64,000 bases of DNA from Pedobacter xixiisoli (GTDB taxonomy: Bacteria > Bacteroidota > Bacteroidia > Sphingobacteriales > Sphingobacteriaceae). Positions 43,020 through 51,992 of this stretch are shown piece by piece. Position numbers and translations under genes: made by a program. The notes below the pieces were generated by a model. The model ran no database searches and was not told the origin of the DNA. It was given only the letters and a program-made list of their open reading frames with translations. The first letter of the stretch is position 1, and each line of letters opens with the position of its first letter. Location of the stretch: positions 310,001 to 374,000 of the forward strand of contig NZ_OCMT01000004.1 of the NCBI RefSeq assembly GCF_900215335.1. Direction: 5' to 3'.

Positions 43020-44321
43020 GTGAAACCAACAGAAACTAAAAACATTAATCCTATTCTCTGGATACCAAGCACATGGTTTGCCATGGGTTTACCCAACTTG
43101 GTATTGGGAGGTACATTGCTATCACTTTTGTACAAAAACATGGGTTTTTCAGATACTGAAATTACCGTTTACACGGGCATCATTATTCTGCCTTGGAGCT
43201 TTAAACCACTTTGGGGACCTTTTATGGAACTCTACAAAACCAAGAAGTTTTACATCTATGGTTCGCAAATATTAGCCGGTTTGCTATTTGCTGCTGCGGC
43301 TGGTTTATTGTTCCTTGATAATTTCTTTGCAGCATCGGTAGTGGTCTTTCTATTAATTGCCTTTTTAGGTGCTACGCAAGATATCGCTGCCGATGGTTTA
43401 TATCTTCAATCTTTAAATAATAAAGATCAAGCCAAATACGTAGGCTGGCAGGGCACTTTCTACAACTTCGCTAAACTATTCTCCAACGGAGGAATGGTAT
43501 TTTTAGTAGGAGTACTTATTCCGCTTTATGGCAACACCAAAGCATGGGCTACGGTATTATTAGTTTATGCCGCAGTGATGTTTTTGTTGGGCTTGTACAA
43601 TAAGAAGGTTTTGCCTCAAACGCAAACACAGGTTAAGGTACAAACCACAGCACAAGTTTGGCAAACTTTAAGTGACGTGATTACTAGTTTCTTCAGAAAG
43701 AAGCATATTTGGTTCGGTATTCTTTTTATCGTTTTATATCGCTTTGCGGAAGGGCAAGCCATTAAAATAATGCCGTTGTTTTTTAAAGCAACCAGAGATG
43801 TTGGCGGTTTGGGACTTAGCGAAGCCACTTTAGGCATGCTTACTGGTATTTATGGCACTATTGCTTTCGTACTGGGTTCGTTAACAGCAGGTTATTTCGT
43901 ATCAAACAAAGGATTAAACCGCAAAACCTTACTACTGCTTTGCGCTTGCTTTAACCTGCCCTTTATCACTTATGCCTATTTGGCATTTACACAAACCTCC
44001 AACTTGTTCATTATCGGCAGTTCGGTAGCTATCGAGCATTTTGGTTACGGTTTTGGCTTCATTGGCATCATCTTGTTTATCATGCAGCAAATTGCCCCAG
44101 GGAAATACCAAATGGCACATTATGCTTTTGGTAGCGCTATCACTTATTTCGGCTATACTTTGGCCAGTATGATTAGCGGTCCTATCAGTGATCACTTGGG
44201 TTACAAAAACTTTTTCATTTGGGTGCTCATCGCAACTATTCCTGCTTTTATTGCCACTTGGATTGTACCGTTAAAAAAAGCTGAAGAAGATAGCAACGAA
44301 GGAGAATTGATTAAAGAATAA
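43020..44321 (+). CDS. MFS sugar permease, AmpG-like (433 aa)
   Basis: Twelve membrane segments. The sequences GLPNLVLGGTLLSLLYKNMGFSD and WSFKPLWGPFMELYKTKKF resemble the AmpG/muropeptide and NagP-type importers of Bacteroidota. It starts at a GTG (43020). In this locus it is the likely inner-membrane importer of the released sugar. An SGNH hydrolase gene begins 1 nt after its stop, so the genes are co-transcribed. Confidence 0.85.
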   Translation: MKPTETKNINPILWIPSTWFAMGLPNLVLGGTLLSLLYKNMGFSDTEITVYTGIIILPWSFKPLWGPFMELYKTKKFYIYGSQILAGLLFAAAAGLLFLDNFFAASVVVFLLIAFLGATQDIAADGLYLQSLNNKDQAKYVGWQGTFYNFAKLFSNGGMVFLVGVLIPLYGNTKAWATVLLVYAAVMFLLGLYNKKVLPQTQTQVKVQTTAQVWQTLSDVITSFFRKKHIWFGILFIVLYRFAEGQAIKIMPLFFKATRDVGGLGLSEATLGMLTGIYGTIAFVLGSLTAGYFVSNKGLNRKTLLLLCACFNLPFITYAYLAFTQTSNLFIIGSSVAIEHFGYGFGFIGIILFIMQQIAPGKYQMAHYAFGSAITYFGYTLASMISGPISDHLGYKNFFIWVLIATIPAFIATWIVPLKKAEEDSNEGELIKE

Positions 44322-44322
44322 C

Positions 44323-45000
44323 ATGAAGAAATTATTATATACATTTTGCTTAGTCGTTGCTGCCCATTCACTGAATGCGCAAGAAACCGTTGCGATAGAT
44401 AGTGGCTATTTAAACAGTCACTATACGCAACGATTGGATTTTTTTAGGAAGATGCCTAACCGCAAAGGCGAAATTGCTTTTGTGGGAAATAGTTTAACCG
44501 AAGGCGGGAAATGGCAAGAACTTATTCACAAGAAAAACATCATTAACAGAGGGATTAGTGGAGATGTAACTTACGGCATTTTGGCTCGTTTAGATGAAGT
44601 CCTAACATCAAAACCTTCGAAAATCTTTTTATTAAGCGGTGTTAACGACATGAAACGCGGCACTCCGAATCATGTGATTTTAGCCAATTTCAAACGCATG
44701 ATCGTAATGGTGAAAACACAGTCGCCAAAGACTAAACTGTATATGCAAAGCTTGCTGCCTGTTAACGAAGACATGTTGCCAGCAACTTACGCTCAGGTAA
44801 AAAACAGTAAAATCAACGATTTGAACCAGAAGCTGGAAGAACTTTGTAAAGATATGGGGGTGTTTTACATCAACCTACATCCAGCATTAGCTGATGAAAA
44901 AGGGAGTTTAAAAAAGGAATTGAGCTTAGACGGTTTGCACTTGCGTCATGCTTCTTATGTGTATTGGGCTGATGAATTAAAAAGATTAAAGGTTATTTAA
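44323..45000 (+). CDS. Secreted SGNH/GDSL hydrolase 1 (225 aa)
   Basis: A signal peptide (to residue 19, SLNAQ) is followed by SGNH blocks: FVGNSLTEGG with the nucleophile Ser, NRGISGDVTYGILARLDEV (Gly), LLSGVNDMKRG (Asn), and DGLHLRHASY (Asp-x2-His). The family covers carbohydrate acetylesterases, so it probably removes O-acetyl groups from the glycan. Its paralogue follows immediately. Confidence 0.9.
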   Translation: MKKLLYTFCLVVAAHSLNAQETVAIDSGYLNSHYTQRLDFFRKMPNRKGEIAFVGNSLTEGGKWQELIHKKNIINRGISGDVTYGILARLDEVLTSKPSKIFLLSGVNDMKRGTPNHVILANFKRMIVMVKTQSPKTKLYMQSLLPVNEDMLPATYAQVKNSKINDLNQKLEELCKDMGVFYINLHPALADEKGSLKKELSLDGLHLRHASYVYWADELKRLKVI

Positions 45001-45046
45001 AATGGAACAGAATTCACTTCATAGTTCGCAGGAACAAAAATCAAGG

Positions 45047-45232
45047 CGTCATTGCGAGGCACAGCTATTGGAAAAAGTTTTTTCCCTCCCCCTGCCCCCT
45101 CGAAGAGGGGGATATACAAAATGCTTAAGCTCATCGTGTCCCCCTTTGGAGGGGGATTTAAGGGGTAGGATAGAGCCAGTACGTACTTACCAAAGGAAAA
45201 ATTGCAACAAGCGTTTTCTGCTAACAATGACG
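45047..45232. mobile_element. MITE-like repeat element with 8-bp inverted ends
   Basis: CGTCATTG (45047-45054) and CAATGACG (45225-45232) bound a 186-bp segment holding two GC-rich hairpins (near 45087-45112 and 45139-45170, CCCCCTTTGGAGGGGG). Elements with such ends and hairpins are dispersed in Pedobacter-like genomes. It sits between two tandem SGNH genes and its right end contains the apparent ATG of the second. There is no transposase. Confidence 0.5.
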
Positions 45233-45901
45233 GCAGGACTTATCATAGCCACCGCACTTTTCGGCACTGCCCAAGCGCAAACTGTAAAAATTGACAGCAA
45301 TTATGCCAATTGGTACTACCAACAACGCATGGAGTATTTTGCCAAAACACCTATTCCTAAAAACGCCATTATCTTTTTAGGAAACAGCATTACCGAAAGA
45401 GCGGAGTGGCAAGAATTATTGGCAGATAGCAAATATCCAGTAGTAAACAGAGGTATTGGTGGCGATAACTCCTTCGGCATTTTAGCAAGGATGGACGAAA
45501 TCGTAGCTGCAAAACCTAAAGCCATTTACCTTATGGATGGCATTAACGACCAGTTCCGCAAGCTGCCCCACGATGTAAGTGTGTACAACTACAAGCGTAT
45601 CATCAGGAAGATTAAACAGCAATCGCCAAAAACTAAGATTTACGTAGAAAGCTGCCTACCCATTAACGAAAGTATGACCAAAGAGGCTTACACCAAAGAC
45701 CGCAATGTTTTGGTTCCAGCACTCAATAAAAAAATTAAGGCATTGGCCGAAGAGGAAGGCGTGACTTACATCGATATCTGTCCGTTATTTCAAGACGATA
45801 AAGGTGTATTGAAACAAGAGTTTACAATGGATGGTGTGCATTTGAAAGCCGCAGCCTACATCGACTGGGTAAAATATTTGAAGGATAAAAAATACTTGTA
45901 A
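45227..45901 (+). CDS. Secreted SGNH/GDSL hydrolase 2 (224 aa)
   Basis: A paralogue of the preceding gene with the same blocks: FLGNSITERAEW, NRGIGGDNSFGILARMDEI, MDGINDQFRK and DGVHLKAAAY. The ATG at 45227 begins MTAGLIIATALFGTAQAQ, a signal peptide lacking its usual basic start. In-frame codons upstream (KNCNKRFLLT) would supply it but have no ATG until 45002, beyond the repeat element. The insertion seems to have disturbed the original start; expression may depend on a non-ATG codon or on the element itself. Confidence 0.8.
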   Translation: MTAGLIIATALFGTAQAQTVKIDSNYANWYYQQRMEYFAKTPIPKNAIIFLGNSITERAEWQELLADSKYPVVNRGIGGDNSFGILARMDEIVAAKPKAIYLMDGINDQFRKLPHDVSVYNYKRIIRKIKQQSPKTKIYVESCLPINESMTKEAYTKDRNVLVPALNKKIKALAEEEGVTYIDICPLFQDDKGVLKQEFTMDGVHLKAAAYIDWVKYLKDKKYL

Positions 45902-45943
45902 AGGTTCGTCAAAAAACCTTTCAACATAATTAAGAAGAAAAGA

Positions 45944-46876
45944 ATGAGAATAACGGGAACTTTTATTGATGAAATTTCTCACGATATCCCACACCAAAAC
46001 TGGGGAAGAGAAGAATGGGCGAAGGATTTCGCCCATATGAAAGCAATGGGAATTGATACAGTGATTCTCATTAGAAGTGGGTACCGCAGGTTTATTACCT
46101 ATCCATCGGTTTACCTAAAAAACAAATTTGGCTGCTACGAACCACCTATTGATTTGGTTGAGCTGTATTTAGAACTGGCGGATGAACACGATATGAAATT
46201 CTATTTTGGTTTGTACGATAGCGGTCATTACTGGGATACAGGAAATTTACAGCACGAAATAGATGCCAATCGCTACGTTATCGACGAGGTTTGGGCCAGA
46301 TACGGACACCACAAAAGTTTCGGTGGCTGGTATTTGAGTATGGAAATCAGTCGCCGCACCAAAGGCGCAACCGAAGCTTTCAACACGTTGGGTTTGCAGT
46401 GCAAAGGCGTAAGTAACGGTTTACCAACTTTCATCTCTCCATGGATCGACGGTAAAAAAGCGGTAATGGCCGCAGAAGCAACGTTGACCAAAGAAAATGC
46501 GGTATCGTTAAAAGAGCACGAGGATGAATGGTCGGAGATTTTCGCTGGCTTGAAAGGTTCTATAGATGCCGTTGCTTTTCAGGATGGCCACGTAGATTAC
46601 CACGAACTGCAAGATTTCTTTGAAGTGAACAAGAAAATGGCAGACAAATTCGGTTTACAATGCTGGACAAACGCCGAAAGTTTCGACCGCGATATGCCGA
46701 TCAAGTTTCTTCCCATCAAGTTCGAAAAATTGAGATTAAAACTGGAAGCTGCCCGTAAAGCTGGTTATGATAAAGCCATCACTTTTGAATTCTCTCACTT
46801 TATGAGCCCACAATCGGCTTATCTACAAGCGCAACACCTTTATAATAGATACCAAGAATACGCAAAGACTTTATAA
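45944..46876 (+). CDS. DUF4434 TIM-barrel protein (310 aa)
   Basis: The sequence (RITGTFIDEISHDIPHQNWG, FAHMKAMGIDTVILIRSGY, KFYFGLYDSGHYW, GWYLSMEISRR) matches DUF4434, a glycoside-hydrolase-like barrel. No signal peptide is present, so it would act in the cytoplasm unless exported another way. Conserved acidic residues (E in LSMEIS, D in AFQDGHVD) are candidate catalysts. It follows the SGNH gene by 42 nt and abuts the epimerase gene. Confidence 0.8.
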   Translation: MRITGTFIDEISHDIPHQNWGREEWAKDFAHMKAMGIDTVILIRSGYRRFITYPSVYLKNKFGCYEPPIDLVELYLELADEHDMKFYFGLYDSGHYWDTGNLQHEIDANRYVIDEVWARYGHHKSFGGWYLSMEISRRTKGATEAFNTLGLQCKGVSNGLPTFISPWIDGKKAVMAAEATLTKENAVSLKEHEDEWSEIFAGLKGSIDAVAFQDGHVDYHELQDFFEVNKKMADKFGLQCWTNAESFDRDMPIKFLPIKFEKLRLKLEAARKAGYDKAITFEFSHFMSPQSAYLQAQHLYNRYQEYAKTL

Positions 46877-46877
46877 G

Positions 46878-48053
46878 ATGAACAAGTACATAGATATATA
46901 CAAGAACGAATTGCTAAACGAGATTGTTCCGTTTTGGAGCAAAAACTCTTTAGATAAAGATGCAGGAGGATATTTTACCTGTTTAGATGCCAAAGGAAAT
47001 GTTTACGATACCGATAAGTTTGCTTGGTTACAAGGTCGCCAAATTTGGACGTATTCGATGCTTTTTGATAAAGTAGAAGCCAAGCAAGAGTGGAAAGATA
47101 TTGCCGAATTGGGTGCATCTTTCATGAGAAAACACGGTAGAGATGCCAATGGCGATTGGTATTTTTCTTTCACCAAACGAGGAAAACCGCTCGTACAACC
47201 TTACAATATTTTCTCTGATTGCTTTGCTACGATGGGCTTCGGTGCACTTTGTAAAATCAATAATAGCAACGAAGATGCGGACATTGCTTTAAAGACTTTC
47301 AACAGAATTTTAGAAAGAAGAAACAATCCAAAAGGTAAATACAGCAAAGGATTTCCTGGCACCAGAGATTTAAAGAACTTCTCGTTACCAATGATTTTGT
47401 GCAACCTTTCTTTAGAATTGGAGCACTTGCTAGATAAATCTACCGTAGATGGTTTAATTGACGAGGTTTTGCACGAAGTGATGTCTGTGTTCTATCAGCC
47501 ACAATCGGGTTTGATTTTGGAAAACGTACACCAAGACGGAAGTTTTTCTGACTCGTACGAAGGCAGAGTAGTTAACCCAGGTCATATTATCGAAGCAATG
47601 TGGTTTATCATGGACTTAGCAGTGAGGAAAAACGACCAAGCCTTAATAGATAAAGCGCTAGAAATTGCATTTACAGCTTTAGAATTTGGTTGGGATGATA
47701 AATATGAAGGAATCTTGTACTTCAAAGATATTAAAGGACATCCAGTACAACAATTAGAATGGGACCAAAAACTTTGGTGGGTACACGTAGAAGCTTTGGT
47801 AACGATGGCAAAAGGTTATGCCATTACGCAGAATGAAAAGTGCGTGGCATGGTTCGAAAGACTGCACAATTATACTTGGAAAAGCTTTAGAGATGCAGAA
47901 AACGGTGGCGAATGGTACGGCTATTTAAACCGCAGAGGCGATGTTTCCATTCCTGCTAAAGGCGGTAAATGGAAAGGTTGTTTCCACATTCCTAGAGCAT
48001 TATATCAGGTTTATAATACTTTAGAAAAGGTCGCTGAACCAGCAAAAATTTAA
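46878..48053 (+). CDS. AGE-family epimerase (N-acylglucosamine 2-epimerase-like, 391 aa)
   Basis: An alpha/alpha barrel with family motifs: DKDAGGYFTCLDAKG, KFAWLQGRQIWTYSML, NPGHIIEAMWF and the C-terminal KGCFHIPRALYQV, whose His residues act as acid/base pair. The family interconverts GlcNAc and ManNAc, or glucose/cellobiose and mannose forms. GlcNAc is the most natural substrate in this locus, but no sialic-acid genes are present to confirm it. It is the last gene before the terminator at 48058-48094. Confidence 0.85.
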   Translation: MNKYIDIYKNELLNEIVPFWSKNSLDKDAGGYFTCLDAKGNVYDTDKFAWLQGRQIWTYSMLFDKVEAKQEWKDIAELGASFMRKHGRDANGDWYFSFTKRGKPLVQPYNIFSDCFATMGFGALCKINNSNEDADIALKTFNRILERRNNPKGKYSKGFPGTRDLKNFSLPMILCNLSLELEHLLDKSTVDGLIDEVLHEVMSVFYQPQSGLILENVHQDGSFSDSYEGRVVNPGHIIEAMWFIMDLAVRKNDQALIDKALEIAFTALEFGWDDKYEGILYFKDIKGHPVQQLEWDQKLWWVHVEALVTMAKGYAITQNEKCVAWFERLHNYTWKSFRDAENGGEWYGYLNRRGDVSIPAKGGKWKGCFHIPRALYQVYNTLEKVAEPAKI

Positions 48054-48057
48054 CAAT

Positions 48058-48094
48058 AAAAAACGGGATGCTGTATTGAGCATCCCGTTTTTTT
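48058..48094 (+). terminator. Terminator of the glycan locus
   Basis: AAAACGGGATGCT pairs with AGCATCCCGTTTT around a 6-nt loop, ending TTTTTTTA. It directly follows the epimerase stop. Confidence 0.9.
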
Positions 48095-48123
48095 ATGGTT
48101 TTTTAAACACCCCTGTCTTCGAC

Positions 48124-48177
48124 CACCCCTCTAAAAGAGGGGAATGACTGCATTTTTTCCCCTCTTTTAGAGGGGTG
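48124..48177. repeat. Palindromic repeat, CCCCTCT/AGAGGGG type
   Basis: A 21-bp perfect inverted repeat (48124-48144 and 48157-48177), each arm itself palindromic (CCCCTCTAAAAGAGGGG). This is a common Bacteroidota intergenic element, related in style to the hairpins at 45087-45170. It lies between the convergent glycan locus and the repeat-protein gene. Confidence 0.65.
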
Positions 48178-48227
48178 CCCAACGGGCGGGGTGTTGCTAT
48201 AAAAAGATACCATTAGCGTAATAAACT

Positions 48228-49613
48228 TTAATTAACTCTAAAAGTAGCAGAGCTATACCTTACGCTCACTTTTACATTAGATGCGCCACCTTTGCCTATC
48301 GTACCAGCGTAATCTCTTCTAGAGCTGCTACCTCTATCATCATCGTCATCTCCCACTCTTCTAGCGTTGATACCTTCTCCAGCTTTAAGGCTTCCGTACT
48401 GCGTATCAACGTTTAAGCTACCTCCATAGTTAGCAGCAAAACCTAAGGTTACTCCCAAATACTCCGTATCTATGTTCACGATTTTACTGCTAGCTTCTAC
48501 TTTCTCAACAGCAAATCTGCTGCCGTATTGAGCTTTTGCAGTCATATTTCCGGTCAGTCTTCCAACCCTAACTGCTGCATACTGAGCGGTTAGGCTCAAA
48601 TTGTCAACTTGTTCTATGTTTAAACCGCTGCCATATTGTATTTTGATCCCAGCATCGCCTTTGATAGCTCCTACTTTTACCGAAGCATATTGCGCATCTA
48701 AATCTAAGTTGCCACCTACCGACGCGATAGTTAATCCACTGCCATATTGTTGTCTAATGCTTGCACTTCTTTTGATATCGCCAATGCGAACTGTTGCATA
48801 TTGTGCATTAAGGTTCAAATCTCCAATAGAGGCAATTGTTAAACCACTACCGTATTGCTGTTTGATGGTTGCTTTGTTAACATTTTGTAGGTCTACGCTA
48901 GTATATTGTGCCGAAATAAAGTTGTTTGAATTGCTTAAGTCGCCAGTAATCAACTTTCCATATTGAACTTTTAATGCCGTTGCTCCTGCAAAATCTGGCA
49001 CCTCTAAGTTTCCATATTGTTGAGAAGCCGTTAGCGCAGCACTCGAAGGCAGATAAACTGTCATAAAGATCTTCACTTCTCTACGCCATCTTTTACCATT
49101 TCTGCTTCCATTACCCCAATTGCCATTTCTGTCTTCCATTTGTGTTTTGAACACGGCTTCATCACCGTTTTTTGAGCTTGTGATAGAAACGTTGTCGATT
49201 AGCTTTTGGGCTTCATCTTCAGAATTTGCAAATGCTCTAATGTCAGCATCTACTTTAACTTCGTTCTTATCCCAGGTTTTAATGATAAGATTTCCGTAAA
49301 TGTTAGAGACATTTACTTTCTCGCCCCTACCTAAACCATATGACTTGGAGAAAGATTTAGTTCTCTGCGGATCGTCATATTGACCTTGTTGTAGATTAGA
49401 AGTGGTGTAACTTTCAGATACAACTTCTGTTTTTCCGTTTTTAGTAGTTTTAGTACGGGTAGTTACGTTAGTGTTGCTATTTGTACTGTTACTATAAGCT
49501 TCCACCGCAGGCATTGCCGGAGTTGGTGGTGCAGGCGGCAATCCGCCCACTTGTGCACTTGCTTGCATAAAAACCCCAATTAGGGCCGATATGCTAAATA
49601 TGATTTTTTTCAT
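48228..49613 (-). CDS. Secreted beta-solenoid repeat protein, DUF4097-like (461 aa)
   Basis: After a signal peptide (to residue 20, ASAQ) and a Ser/Thr/Asn-rich region comes a series of about ten units of roughly 20 residues carrying alternating QYG and QYA (QYGSGLTIASIGDLNLNAQY, then ATVRIGDIK). The pattern predicts a beta-solenoid such as in DUF4097 putative adhesins. It is the last gene of a sigma / anti-sigma operon on the minus strand, so it is a likely target or effector of that regulatory pair. The ligand is unknown. Confidence 0.75.
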   Translation of the reverse strand: MKKIIFSISALIGVFMQASAQVGGLPPAPPTPAMPAVEAYSNSTNSNTNVTTRTKTTKNGKTEVVSESYTTSNLQQGQYDDPQRTKSFSKSYGLGRGEKVNVSNIYGNLIIKTWDKNEVKVDADIRAFANSEDEAQKLIDNVSITSSKNGDEAVFKTQMEDRNGNWGNGSRNGKRWRREVKIFMTVYLPSSAALTASQQYGNLEVPDFAGATALKVQYGKLITGDLSNSNNFISAQYTSVDLQNVNKATIKQQYGSGLTIASIGDLNLNAQYATVRIGDIKRSASIRQQYGSGLTIASVGGNLDLDAQYASVKVGAIKGDAGIKIQYGSGLNIEQVDNLSLTAQYAAVRVGRLTGNMTAKAQYGSRFAVEKVEASSKIVNIDTEYLGVTLGFAANYGGSLNVDTQYGSLKAGEGINARRVGDDDDDRGSSSRRDYAGTIGKGGASNVKVSVRYSSATFRVN

Positions 49614-49681
49614 TTTAAAACTTGATTTGGTAGAAAAACCTGTTTTAATCCCATTATAACCGACGTCGAAGAAATAAGTTA

Positions 49682-50215
49682 TTAAATAGAGTTCTCCTCT
49701 TTTTTATATTGATTGACTTGATTGATAATATATAGCTGCTGACTAATCATCTGTAATTGTATTTCCAGATTTTTCATCATCGCTTTGCCCACTAAACTCT
49801 TATTTGGGCTTGTTTGTAATTGCCTCTTTAATTCTTGATAATCGTTATCCAGTTTGCCCATATCGGTAATAAATTGCTTATAAAGCGCTGGATCGGTAGC
49901 TGCTAAAATTTGCAGACTATCTCTTTTTTCTTCTATCAGACTGGTGAACCTTACTTCCTTTTTACCCATTCCCGGGTTAATATCCGCCACTAAAATCTCA
50001 GCATTTGTTTTTTGATACTGATACCCGAAATAAACGCCAACCGTAAGTAATAGCATCGCAGCAATACTCATCCATTGGTACATTCCAAAGGTTTTTTTAA
50101 CTGGTTTTTTTTTATCTAGCTCTGCTTCTATTTTGCTCCAAAGTGCATCTGACGGAACTTTTACCTCAAATTCTCTTTTGTTGTCTCTTACAAACCCCTC
50201 TAATTTATTGCTCAT
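49682..50215 (-). CDS. Putative anti-sigma factor, membrane protein (177 aa)
   Basis: A charged N-terminal cytoplasmic part (about 45 residues) is followed by one membrane helix (MSIAAMLLLTVGVYFGYQY, about 48-66) and an extracytoplasmic helical region. It overlaps the sigma gene's end by 4 nt (ATGAG-type overlap), the classic arrangement for a sigma factor and its regulator. No zinc-binding HxxxCxxC is seen, so it is not the ZAS type. Confidence 0.75.
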   Translation of the reverse strand: MSNKLEGFVRDNKREFEVKVPSDALWSKIEAELDKKKPVKKTFGMYQWMSIAAMLLLTVGVYFGYQYQKTNAEILVADINPGMGKKEVRFTSLIEEKRDSLQILAATDPALYKQFITDMGKLDNDYQELKRQLQTSPNKSLVGKAMMKNLEIQLQMISQQLYIINQVNQYKKEENSI

Positions 50216-50763
50216 CTTGCTACTCCTTTCGTTACTAATAAACTATTCAACTTTCTTTTTGCCCGCATATACTGTGTACGCGATGTGTTTTCTGTTATTT
50301 TTAAAATATGTGCGATTTCTTCGTGGTCGTACCCTTCAAAAAGGTATAAACTCAGCACCACTCTATATCCATCTGGTAGTTCGGCCATCGCACTTTTTAT
50401 GGCTTCTACCTTTAAATGTGTTTCTTCAAAATCTGTTTCCAGCTCTTCCGCTATTTCTACCCCATCTACACTTACCATCTCCATTTTCCGCTTACGCAGA
50501 TAATTGATAGACCTGTTAATTACGATTTGTTTTAACCACAAACCAAAAGTTGTTTCCTGCCTAAAATCCGCAATGCGATTAAAAGCATCCAAAAAGGCCT
50601 CCTGTAAAACATCTTCGGCCTCTGCATCATCATTCACTATTCGCAATGCCACGTTGTACATAGCCGTAGCATACAACTTGTATATTTCAAATTGTGCTTT
50701 GCGACTGCCATTGCGACACTCGTTAACTAAATCTGCATGCTTGTCTATGTAAACTGTTTCCAA
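50212..50763 (-). CDS. ECF RNA polymerase sigma factor (183 aa)
   Basis: Sigma-70 region 2 is clear at residues 20-90 (YKLYATAMYNVALRIVNDDAEAEDVLQEAFLDAFNRI) and region 4 near the C-terminus (LPDGYRVVLSLYLFEGYDHEEIAHILKITENTSRTQYMRAKRKL), the HTH that reads the -35 box. Length is typical. It heads the operon with its putative anti-sigma factor and the solenoid protein. The inducing signal is unknown, though envelope stress is common for such units. Confidence 0.9.
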   Translation of the reverse strand: METVYIDKHADLVNECRNGSRKAQFEIYKLYATAMYNVALRIVNDDAEAEDVLQEAFLDAFNRIADFRQETTFGLWLKQIVINRSINYLRKRKMEMVSVDGVEIAEELETDFEETHLKVEAIKSAMAELPDGYRVVLSLYLFEGYDHEEIAHILKITENTSRTQYMRAKRKLNSLLVTKGVAR

Positions 50764-51001
50764 ATCTGTAACATTCTCTAAAGCGTTCTAATCAAAAGAC
50801 AACGTGATTTTCAAAACGTTGCATCATGCTACAAAAATATTTTTTTTGCTTTGGAAAAGTAGTTTCCATACTACTATTTTCGGCAGCCTCGCTTTCCGTT
50901 ACTGCCGATAAGATCGACATCCACTTCAATCGAGTTTAGCTAACAAAAACCATTTCAAATATTTACGGCATTCCAAACTCATCGTTAAAAATAAAGTGCA
51001 C

Positions 51002-51031
51002 AAAAAAAGCCGCCCATAAAAATGAACGGCT
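51002..51031 (-). terminator. Terminator of the DUF3575 gene
   Basis: AGCCG and CGGCT form the stem with inner CAT/ATG pairs. On the minus strand TTTTTTTG follows. It lies 25 nt after the stop codon. Confidence 0.7.
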
Positions 51032-51055
51032 CCCCAAATCAGTTAATTAATTTAA

Positions 51056-51802
51056 CTAAAAACGATACCCAATTCCAATATTAGCTCTAATGCCAGCCCA
51101 AGGACCTTTCAAATCTATAGTGGCGCCGCTAGCATTTACTGTACTCGAAATGTTTCCAACTGGCAAATCAATTTCATCCAGCTCTTGTTTTAAATCTTTT
51201 TGTTCTTGAGCCGTTAATGTTTTAGATCCTTTCAAGTTACCTCTAGAAATACCATACTGAGGACCAAAAATTGACCAATCTAAATAAAACTTGTTTGCTA
51301 CACGCCATTGTGCGCCAAACAAAACACCTGCCGTGTAAGTATTTAACTTGCCACTCAAAGGAATTTTCTCTGCATCAGAACCATATTCATAGTCGATAGA
51401 AACATTGTAATTAGCATATTTTAAAAATGGAGCGATGTAAAATCCTTTAAAGACTCCTTTACCCATGTAGAACTTAATCTCTGGTGTAATTGCGAAGTTA
51501 CCCATTTCTAAACTGCCTAATTGGTCGTCAATACTTTCTAATGCCGATCCAAAAGGCAAAGAGCCTTTTGGCATAAACCTAATGCCTAAACCTACACTTG
51601 TTTTACCATAAATGGCACGCTCATATTGAACGTTTACTGTCTTCATCGCAAGTGATGGCAAATTTAATTTGATTAGATTTTTACCAGTATCTAAGGCGCT
51701 AGCTTTTAATACCTTTTGCTGCGTTTGCGCAAAACTACTTGATAAAAAGAATAAGCCGCCTATTAAAAGCAGCATTGTTTTTTTTGTAAAATTAATTTTC
51801 AT
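51056..51802 (-). CDS. DUF3575 outer-membrane beta-barrel protein (248 aa)
   Basis: A signal peptide (to about residue 26, SSFAQT) precedes beta-strand repeats with NLIKLNLPSLAMKTVNVQYERAI and FYIAPFLKYANYNV, the pattern of DUF3575 porin-like proteins, and it ends in a terminal strand GIGYRF with a C-terminal Phe suited to outer-membrane insertion. The function is unknown. It is a single gene with its own terminator. Confidence 0.8.
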   Translation of the reverse strand: MKINFTKKTMLLLIGGLFFLSSSFAQTQQKVLKASALDTGKNLIKLNLPSLAMKTVNVQYERAIYGKTSVGLGIRFMPKGSLPFGSALESIDDQLGSLEMGNFAITPEIKFYMGKGVFKGFYIAPFLKYANYNVSIDYEYGSDAEKIPLSGKLNTYTAGVLFGAQWRVANKFYLDWSIFGPQYGISRGNLKGSKTLTAQEQKDLKQELDEIDLPVGNISSTVNASGATIDLKGPWAGIRANIGIGYRF

Positions 51803-51979
51803 ATTAAAGATGTTTGCTGTCGCAAGACAAATTAAAATCCAAAAAACAAGCTACTGCTAATGAACACATTAAACATCCTGTAAAATCTGTAGTTTGAGGT
51901 TTTATCGTCTCATTTGTAGAAATAATATCTCACATGAGCCTACAAACCACCAATCGAAATCCTTCAATTTTAAAAATCC

Positions 51980-51987
51980 TATATTTG
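51980..51987 (+). promoter_or_regulatory. -7 box of ruvX
   Basis: TATATTTG, an exact TAnnTTTG, lies only 5 nt before the preferred ATG at 51993, so the transcript may be nearly leaderless. No clear -33 box was seen. Confidence 0.4.
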
Positions 51988-51992
51988 CCGAC

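Noticed and set aside
46878..48053. AGE epimerase as evidence for a sialic-acid catabolic pathway
   Set aside because: No sialidase, NanA lyase or sialic-acid transporter is in the window; GlcNAc metabolism explains it as well.
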